Source: Calliopsis andreniformis
Lineage: Eukaryota > Arthropoda > Insecta > Hymenoptera > Andrenidae
DNA length: 64,000 nucleotides
Direction of reading: 5' to 3'
NCBI RefSeq assembly: GCF_051401765.1
Contig: NW_027480596.1
Location: forward strand, 62,001 to 126,000
This document shows positions 52,939-62,960 of the stretch, in pieces (position 1 is the first letter of the stretch; each line of letters starts with the position of its first letter). Made by a program: the position numbers and the translations under genes. A model generated the notes under the pieces. That model did not search any database. It saw only the letters and a program-made list of their open reading frames with translations, and was not told the origin of the DNA.

Positions 52939-54460
52939 CCTCAATCCTCAGTCCTCAATCCTCAATCCACAATCCTCAATCCTCAATCCTCAATCCTCAA
53001 TACTCAATCTGCAATCCTCAATCCTCAATCCTCAATCCTCAATCCTCAATCCTCAATCCTCATTCTTCAATCCTCAATACCCAATCCTCAATCTTCAATC
53101 CTCAATACTCAATCTTCAATCCTCAATCCTCAATCCTCAATCCTCAATCCTCATTCTTCAATCCTCAATACCCAATCCTCAATCTTCAATTCTCAATCCT
53201 CAACTCTCAATCCTCAATCCTCAGTCCTCAGACCTCACACATCAATACTCAACCCTCAGTCCTCGTCCTCAATCCACAACCCTCAATCCTCAATCCTCAA
53301 TCATCAATCATCTATATTCAATCTTCAGTCCTCAATCCTCAATCCTCAATCCTCAATCCTCAATCCTCAATGTTCAATCCGAAATACCCAACCCTCAATC
53401 TTCAATCCTCAATCCTCAATCCCCAATCCTCAACCCTCAATACTCAATCCTCAATTCTCAGTCCTCAATCTTCAACCCTTAATCCTCAATCCTCAGTCAT
53501 AAATCCTCAATCTTCAATACTCAATCGTCAATCCTCATTCCTCAATCCTCAATCCTCAATCCACAATCCTCAATATTCAATCCTCAATACTCAACCTTCA
53601 ATCCTCAATCCTCTGTCCTCAGTCCTCAATCCTCAATCCTCAGTCATAAATCCTCAATCTTCAATACTCAATCGTCAATCCTCAGTCCTCAATCCTCAAT
53701 CCTCAATTCTCTTTCCTCAAACCTCAATCCTCAAACCTCAGTCCACATCCTCAATTCTCAATTCTCAATCCTCAATACTCAATCCTCAATCTTCAATGCC
53801 CAATAATCAATCTCCAATCCTAGATCCTCAATCCACAATCCTCAATCCTTAATCTTCAATCTTCAATCCTCAATCGCCAGTCCTCAGTCGTCAATCCTCT
53901 ATGCTCAATCCTCAATCCTCAGCCTCAGTACTCAATCCTCAATCCTCAATCCTCAAACCTCAATCCTCAACCGTCAGCCCTCGTCCTCAATCCTCAACCC
54001 TCAATCCTCAATCCTCAATTCTCAATCTTCAATCCTCAATAATCAATCTCCAATCCTAGACCATCAATCCCCAATCTTCAATCCTTAATCCTCAATCTTT
54101 AATCCTTAATTCTCAATCGTCAATCTTCAATCCTCAATACTCAGTCTTCAATCCTCAATCCTCAATCCTCAATCCTCAATCCTCATTCCTCAATCCTCAA
54201 TACCCAATCCTCAATCTTCAATCCTTAATACTCAATCTTCAATCCTCAATCCCCAGTCATCAACCTTCAATCCTCAATGCTCAATCCTCAATCCTCAATC
54301 CTCAGTCCTCAATCCACAATCCTCAATCCTCAAACCTCAATCCTCAACCGTCAGTCCTCGTCCTCAATCCTCAAACCTCAATCCTCAATCCTCAATATTC
54401 AATCATCAATACTCAGTCTTCAATCCTCATTGCTCTATCCTCAATCCTCAATCCTCAATC

Positions 54461-54595
54461 CTCAAAATTCAAGACACAACCCTCAGCCATCAATCCTCAA
54501 TACTCAACCATCAATCCTCAATTCTCAATACTCAATAGAATATTCTGAATACTCATGGTTCAATACTCAATCCACAATATTCAATAATCAAATAT
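54461..54595. repeat. Module A copy 36 (subtype I)
   Basis: TCAAAATTCAAG start, intact palindrome, AATCAAATATC end. D starts at 54346. Confidence 0.87.
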
Positions 54596-55143
54596 CAATC
54601 CTCAATCTTCAATCCTCAATACTCAATTTCAATCCTCAATCCTCAATTCTCAATCCCCAATACTCAATCCTCAATCGTCAATCCTCAATCCCCAATCCTC
54701 AATCTTCAATCCTCAACCTCAATCTTCAATACTCAATCCTCAATCCTCAATCCTCAATCCTCAATCCTCAATCCTCAAACCTCAATCCTCAACCCTCAGT
54801 CCTCATCCTCAATTCTCAATTCTCAGTCCTCAATCCTCAATCCTCAATCTTCAATCCTCAATAATCAATCTCCAATCCTAGATCCTCAATCCCCAATCTT
54901 CAATCCTTAATACTCAATCTTCAATCCTCAATCCCCAGTCATCAATCTTCAATCCTCAATGCTCAATCGTCAATCCTCAATCCTCAGTCCTCAAACCACA
55001 ATCCTCAATCCTCAAACCTCAATCTTCAGCCGTCAGTCCTCGTCCTCAATCCTCAAACCTCAACCCTCAATCCTCAATATTCAATCATCAATACTCAATC
55101 TTCAATCCTCAATGCTCTATCCTCAATCCTCAATCCTCAATCC

Positions 55144-55278
55144 TCAATATTCAAGACACAACCCTCAGCCATCAATCCTCAATACTCAACCATCAATCCT
55201 CAATTCTCAATACTCAATACAATATTCTGAATACTCATGGTTCAATACTCAATCCACAATATTCAATAATCAAGTCTC
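55144..55278. repeat. Module A copy 37 (subtype II-like)
   Basis: ACAATATTCT breaks the palindrome, but it has ACCCTCAGCC like subtype I and AATCAAGTCTC like subtype II. Confidence 0.87.
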
Positions 55279-57535
55279 AATCCTCAATCTTCAATCCTCA
55301 ATACTCAATTTCAATCCTCAATCCTCAATTCTCAATCCCCAATACTCAATCCTCAATCGTCAATCCTCAATCCCCAATCCTCAATCTTCAATCCTCAGCC
55401 TCAATCCTCAATCCTCAATCCTCAATCCTCAATCTTCAATCCTCAATACTCAATCTTCAATCCTCAATCCTCAATCCTCAATTCTCAATCCTCAATCCTC
55501 AATCCTCAATCCTCAATCCTCAATCCTCAATACTCAAACTGCAATCCTCAATCCTCAATCCTCAATCCTCAATCCTCATTCTTCAATCCTCAATACCCAA
55601 TCCTCAATCTTCAATCCTCAATCCTCAATCCTCAATTCTCAATCCTCAATCCTCAATCCTCAGACCTCAAACATCAATATTCAACCCTCAGTCCTCGTCC
55701 TCTATCCACAACCTTCAATCCTCAATCCTCTATCTTCAATCATCAATATTCAATCTTCAATCCTCAATCCTCAATCCTCAATCCTCAATCCTCAATCCTC
55801 AATCCTCATTCCTCAATCCTCAATACTCAATCCTCAATTCTCAGTCCTCAAACCTCAGTCCTGAATCCACAATCCTCAATCTTCAATCCTCAATCATCAG
55901 TCCTCAATTCTCAATCCTCAATCCTCAGTCCTCATTCCTCAAACCTCAATCCTCAACCCTCAGTCCTCATCCTCAATTCTCAATTCTCAATCCTCAATCC
56001 TCAATCCTCAATTCTCAATCCTCAATCCTCAATCCTCAATCCTCAATACTCAATCTGCAATCCTCAATCCTCAATCCTCAATCCTCAATCCTCAATCCTC
56101 AATCCTCATTCTTCAATCCTCAATACCCAATCCTCAATCTTCAATCCTCAATCCTCAATCCTCAATTCTCAATCCTCAATCCTCAATCCTCAGACCTCAA
56201 CCATCAATATTCAACCCTCAGTCCTCGTCCTCTATCCACAAACATCAATCCTCAATCCTCAATCTTCAATCATCAATATTCAATCTTCAATCCCCAATCC
56301 CCCAATCCTCAATCCTCAATCCTCAATCCTCAATCCTCAATCCTCAATCCTCAATCTTCAATCCTCAATACTCATTCTGCAATCCCCAATCCTCGATTCT
56401 CAATCCTCAAGCCTCAATGTTCAATCCTCAATACTCAATCTTCAATCCTCAATCCTCAATCCTCAATCCTCAATCCTCATTCTTCAATCCTCAATACCCA
56501 ATCCTCAATCTTCAATTCTCAATCCTCAACTCTCAATCCTCAATCCTCAGTCCTCAGACCTCACACATCAATACTCAACCCTCAGTCCTCGTCCTCAATC
56601 CACAACCCTCAATCCTCAATCCTCAATCATCAATCATCTATATTCAATCTTCAGCCCTCAATCCTCAATCCTCAATCCTCAATCCTCAATCCTCAATGTT
56701 CAATCCGAAATACCCAACCCTCAATCTTCAATCCTCAATCCTCAATCCCCAATCCTCAACCCTCAATACTCAATCCTCAATTCTCAGTCCTCAAACCTCA
56801 ATCCTCAAACCTCAGTCCACATCCTCAATTCTCAATTCTCAATCCTCAATACTCAATCCTCAATCTTCAATGCCCAATAATCAATCTCCAATCCTAGATC
56901 CTCAATCCACAATCCTCAATCCTTAATCCTCAATCTTCAATCCTCAATCGCCAGTCCTCAGTCGTCAATCCTCTATGCTCAATCCTCAATCCTCAGCCTC
57001 AGTACTCAATCCTCAATCCTCAATCCTCAAACCTCAATCCTCAACCGTCAGCCCTCGTCCTCAATCCTCAACCCTCAATCCTCAATCCTCAATTCTCAAT
57101 CTTCAATCCTCAATAATCAATCTCCAATCCTAGACCATCAATCCCCAATCTTCAATCCTTAATCCTCAATCTTTAATCCTTAATTCTCAATCGTCAATCT
57201 TCAATCCTCAATACTCAGTCTTCAATCCTCAATCCTCAATCCTCAATCCTCAATCCTCATTCCTCAATCCTCAATACCCAATCCTCAATCTTCAATCCTT
57301 AATACTCAATCTTCAATCCTCAATCCCCAGTCATCAATCTTCAATCCTCAATGCTCAATCCTCAATCCTCAATCCTCAGTCCTCAATCCACAATCCTCAA
57401 TCCTCAAACCTCAATCCTCAACCGTCAGTCCTCGTCCTCAATCCTCAAACCTCAATCCTCAATCCTCAATATTCAATCATCAATACTCAGTCTTCAATCC
57501 TCATTGCTCTATCCTCAATCCTCAATCCTCAATCC

Positions 57536-57670
57536 TCAAAATTCAAGACACAACCCTCAGCCATCAATCCTCAATACTCAACCATCAATCCTCAATTCTC
57601 AATACTCAATAGAATATTCTGAATACTCATGGTTCAATACTCAATCCACAATATTCAATAATCAAATATC
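57536..57670. repeat. Module A copy 38 (subtype I)
   Basis: This is the 3,074-bp partner of copy 36. Palindrome intact. D starts at 57420. Confidence 0.87.
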
Positions 57671-58217
57671 AATCCTCAATCTTCAATCCTCAATACTCAA
57701 TTTCAATCCTCAATCCTCAATTCTCAATCCCCAATACTCAATCCTCAATCGTCAATCCTCAATCCCCAATCCTCAATCTTCAATCCTCAACCTCAATCTT
57801 CAATACTCAATCCTCAATCCTCAATCCTCAATCCTCAATCCTCAATCCTCAAACCTCAATCCTCAACCCTCAGTCCTCATCCTCAATTCTCAATTCTCAG
57901 TCCTCAATCCTCAATCCTCAATCTTCAATCCTCAATAATCAATCTCCAATCCTAGATCCTCAATCCCCAATCTTCAATCCTTAATACTCAATCTTCAATC
58001 CTCAATCCCCAGTCATCAATCTTCAATCCTCAATGCTCAATCGTCAATCCTCAATCCTCAGTCCTCAAACCACAATCCTCAATCCTCAAACCTCAATCTT
58101 CAGCCGTCAGTCCTCGTCCTCAATCCTCAAACCTCAACCCTCAATCCTCAATATTCAATCATCAATACTCAATCTTCAATCCTCAATGCTCTATCCTCAA
58201 TCCTCAATCCTCAATCC

Positions 58218-58352
58218 TCAATATTCAAGACACAACCCTCAGCCATCAATCCTCAATACTCAACCATCAATCCTCAATTCTCAATACTCAATACAATATT
58301 CTGAATACTCATGGTTCAATACTCAATCCACAATATTCAATAATCAAGTCTC
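58218..58352. repeat. Module A copy 39 (subtype II-like)
   Basis: This is the 3,074-bp partner of copy 37. Palindrome broken. Confidence 0.87.
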
Positions 58353-60409
58353 AATCCTCAATCTTCAATCCTCAATTCTCAATTTCAATCCTCAATCCTC
58401 AATTCTCAATCCCCAATACTCAATCCTCAATCGTCAATCCTCAATCCCCAATCCTCAATCTTCAATCCTCAGCCTCAATCCTCAATCCTCAATCCTCAAT
58501 CCTCAATCTTCAATCCTCAATACTCAATCTTCAATCCTCAATCCTCAATCCTCAATTCTCAATCCTCAATCCTCAATCCTCAATCCTCAATCCTCAATCC
58601 TCAATACTCAAACTGCAATCCTCAATCCTCAATCCTCAATCCTCAATCCTCATTCTTCAATCCTCAATACCCAATCCTCAATCTTCAATCCTCAATCCTC
58701 AATCCTCAATTCTCAATCCTCAATCCTCAATCCTCAGACCTCAAACATCAATATTCAACCCTCAGTCCTCGTCCTCTATCCACAACCTTCAATCCTCAAT
58801 CCTCTATCTTCAATCATCAATATTCAATCTTCAATCCTCAATCCTCAATCCTCAATCCTCAATCCTCAATCCTCAATCCTCATTCCTCAATCCTCAATAC
58901 TCAATCCTCAATTCTCAGTCCTCAAACCTCAGTCCTGAATCCACAATCCTCAATCTTCAATCCTCAATCATCAGTCCTCAATTCTCAATCCTCAATCCTC
59001 AGTCCTCATTCCTCAAACCTCAATCCTCAACCCTCAGTCCTCATCCTCAATTCTCAATTCTCAATCCTCAATCCTCAATACTCAATCTTCAATCCTCAAT
59101 AATCAATCTCCAATCCTAGATCCTCAATCCCCAATCTTCAATCCTTAATACTCAATCTTCAATCCTCAATCCCCAGTCATCAATCTTCAATCCTCAATCC
59201 TCAATCCTCAATCCTCAATCCTCAATCTTCAATCCTCAATCCTCAATCCTCAATCCTCAATCCTCAATCCTCAATCCTCAATTTCCAATCCTCAATAATC
59301 AATCTCCAATCCTAGATCCTCAATCCCCAATCTTCAATCCTTAATCCTCAATCCTCAATCCTCAATCCTCAATCCTCAATCCTCAATATTCAATCCTCAA
59401 TACTCGATCCTCAATCCTCAATCCTCAATCCTCAACCAACAATCCTCAATCTTCAATACTCAATCCTCAATTCTCAATCCTCAATCCTCAATACTCAACC
59501 ATCAATCCTCAATTCTCAATCTTGAATCCTCGATCCTCAATCCTCAATCCTCAATCCTCAATCCTCAGGCATCAATACCCAATCTTCAATACTCAATCCT
59601 CAATCCTCAATCCACAATCCTCAATCCTCAACACTCAATCCCCATTCCTCAAACCTCAATCCTCAATCCTCAGTCCTCATACTCAATTCTGAATTCTCAA
59701 TCCTCAATCCTCAATCCTCAATACTCAGCAATGAATCCTCAATTCTCAATCTTCAATCCTCGATCCTCAATCCTCAATCCTCAATCCTCAATCCTCAGGC
59801 ATCAATACTCAATCTTCAATACTCAATCGACAATCCTCATTCCTCAATCCTCAATGCTCAATCCGCAATCCTCAATATTCAATCCTCAATACTCAACCTT
59901 CAATCCTCAATCCTCAATCCTCAATCCTCAATCCTCAACCTTCAATCCTCAATACTCAATCTCCAATCCCCAATCCTCAATTCTCAATCCTCAATCCTCA
60001 ATGTTCAATCCTCAATACTCAATCTTCAATCCGCAATCCTCAATCCTCAATCCTCAATCCTCATTCTTCAATCCTCAATACCCAATCCTGAATCTTCAAT
60101 CCTCAATCCTCAACTCTCAATCCTCAATCCTCAATCCTCAGACCTCACACATCAATACTCAACCCTCAGTCCTCGTCCTCAATCCACAACCATCAATCCT
60201 CAATCCTCAATCATCAATCATCAATATTCAATCTTCAGACCTCAATCCTCAATCCTCAATCCCCAATCCTCAATCCTCAATATTCAATCCGCAATACACA
60301 ATCTTCAATCTTCAATCCTCAATCCTCAATCCTCAGTCCTCAATCCTCAATCCTCAATCCACAATTCTCAGTCCTCAAACATCAATCCTGAATCCACAAT
60401 CCTGAATCC

Positions 60410-60580
60410 TCAACCTTCAGACCTCAGTCCTCAACAATCATTCGTCAGTTCTCAATCCTCAATAGAATATCGTCAATTCACACCTTTCAATACTCAATAC
60501 TCAGTCTGCAATCTTAAAATCTCTATCCACAAACTTCAATTCTCATCACTCAACCCTCAGCACTCAGTCCCCCATCCTCA
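60410..60580. repeat. Module B copy 7
   Basis: It is similar to copy 6 (CACCTTTC, CAATTCTCATCAC), with CTCAGCACTCAG. ATCGAT follows at 60661-60666. A diverged module A lies about 130 bp further on. Confidence 0.86.
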
Positions 60581-60710
60581 ATCTTCAATCCTCAATCCTC
60601 ATTCCTCAATTCTCAATCCTCAATCCTCAGTCCTCAGACCTCAAACCTCAATCCTCAATAATCGATTACCAATCCTAGACCCTCAATCCTCAACCCTCAA
60701 TCCCCAATCC

Positions 60711-60845
60711 TCAATATTCAACACACAACCCTCAGCCAACAATCCTCAATACTCAACCATCAATCCTCAATTCTCAATACTCAATAGAATATCCTGAATT
60801 CGCATGGTTCGATATCCAATCCACAATATTCAATAATCAAATCTC
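60711..60845. repeat. Module A copy 40 (most diverged)
   Basis: It has clustered changes: AACACACAACC, CCAACAATCC, AGAATATCCTGAATTCGCATG and GATATCC. New GAATTC (60796-60801) and GATATC (60811-60816) sites are present. It lies about 130 bp right of a module B, unlike other A copies. Confidence 0.82.
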
Positions 60846-61095
60846 AATCCTCAATCTTCAATCCTCAATACTCAATTTCAATCCTCAACCCTCAATCTTC
60901 AATCCTCAATCCTCAATTGTCAATCCTCATTCCTCAATCCTCAACCTTCATTCCTCAATACTCAACCTTCAATCCTCAATCCTCAATCCTCAATCCTCAA
61001 TCCTCAATGCTCAATCCTCATTTGTCAATACACAATCTGCAATCCTCAATCCTCAATCCTCAATCCTCAATGCTCATTCTTCAATCCTCAATACC

Positions 61096-62960
61096 CAATC
61101 CTCAATCTTCAATCCTCAACCATCAATCCTCAATTCTCAATCCTCAATCCTCACCCCTCAGACCTCAAACATGAATATTCAACCATCAGTTCTCGTCCTC
61201 AATCCACAACCCTCAATCCTCAATCCTCAATCTTCAATCATCAATATTCAATCTTCAATCCTCAATCCTCAATCCTCAATCCTCAATCCTCAATCCTCAA
61301 TCTTCAATCCTCAATCCACAATCCTTAATCCTCAATCCTCTATCCTCAGTTCTCAATCCTGAATCCTCAATCCTCAATTTCCAATCCTCAATAATCAATC
61401 TCCAGTCCTAGATCCTCAATCCCCAATCTCCAATACTTAATCCTCAATCCTCAATCCTCATCCCTCAATCCTCATTCCTCAAACCTCAATCCTCAACCCT
61501 CAGTCCTCATACACAATTCTCAATTCTCAGTCCTCAATCCTCAATCCTCAATCCACAATCCTCAATGCACAATCCTCAATCCTCAGGCATCAATACTCAA
61601 TCTTCAATACTCACTCCTCAATCCTTAATCCTCAATTCTCAATCCTCAACACTCAATCCTCATTCCTCAAACCTCAATCCCCAACCCTCAGTCCTCATCC
61701 TCAATTCTCAATTCTCAATCCTCAATCCTCAATCCTCAATCTTCAATCCTCAATAATCAATCTCCAATCCTAGATCCTCAATCCCCAATCTTCAATCCTT
61801 AATCCTCAATCCTCAGTCATAAATCCTCAATCCTCAATACTCAATCGTCAATCCTCAGTCCTCAATACTCAATCGTCAATCCACAATCCTCAATATTCAA
61901 TCCTCAATACTCAACCTTCAATCCTCAATCCTCAATCGTCAATCTTCAATCCTCAATACTCAGTCTTCAATCCTCAATCCTCAATCCTCAATTCTCAATC
62001 CTCATTCTTCATTCCCCAAACCTCAATCCTCATTCCTCTAACCTCAACCCTCAACCCTCGGTCCTCATACTCAATTCTCAATTCTCAGTCCTCAATCCTC
62101 AATCCTCAATCTTCAATCCTCAATGCTCAATCCTCAATCCTCAGTCCTCAGTCCTCAATCCTCAATCCTCAATCCTCCAGCCTCAATCCTCAACCGTCAG
62201 TCCTCATCCTCCATCCTCATTCCTAAATCCTCAATCCTCAATCTCCAATCCCCAATACTCAATCTTCAATCCTCTATCCACAATCCTCAATCCACAATCC
62301 TCAATCCTCAGGCATCAATACTCAATCTTCAATACTCAATCCTCAATCCTCAATCCTCAATCCTCAATCCTCAATCCTCAACCCTCAATCCTCATTCCTC
62401 AAACCTCAATCCTCAACCCTCAGTCCTCATCCTCAATTCTCAATTCTCAATCCTCAATCCTCAATCCTCAATCTTCAATCCTCAATAATCAATCTCCAAT
62501 CCTAGATCCTCAATCCCCAATCTTCAATCCTTAATCCTCAATCCTCAGTCATAAATCCTCAATCTTCAATACTCAATCGTCAATCCTCAGTCCTCAATCC
62601 TCAATCCTCAATCCACAATCCTCAATATTCAATCCTCAATACTCAACCTTCAATCCTCAATCCTCAATCGACAATCTTCAATCCTCAATACTCAGTCTTC
62701 AATCCTCAATCCTCAATCCCCAATCCTCAATCCTCATTCCTCATTCCCCAAACCTCAATCCTCATTCCTCAAACCTCAATCCTCAACCCACAGTCCTCAT
62801 ACTCAATTCTCAATTCTCAATCCTCAATCCTCAATCCTCAGTCCTCAATCCTCAATCCACAATCCTCAATCCTCAATCCTCAATCCTCAATCCTCAATCC
62901 TCAATACTCAATCTGCAATCCTCAATCCTCAATCCTCAATCCTCAATCCTCATTCTTCAA
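61096..62960. repeat. Long-range block kappa, copy 2
   Basis: This is the partner of 39300-41150, the longest-range duplication found in the window. Sequence between the copies includes other duplicated blocks, so this is not a simple tandem unit. Confidence 0.8.

Larger units (their letters stand above)
53740..56008. repeat. Higher-order block iota, copy 1
   Basis: It matches 56814-59082 at a constant 3,074 bp and carries two module A copies of different subtype. Left of the block the match continues at 3,326 bp, because 252 bp (36 heptamers) is missing from the second copy. Confidence 0.88.
56814..59082. repeat. Higher-order block iota, copy 2
   Basis: This is the partner of 53740-56008. 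Translations of the 195-codon and 301-codon open stretches are identical between copies, so this is one of the youngest duplications in the window. Confidence 0.88.
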
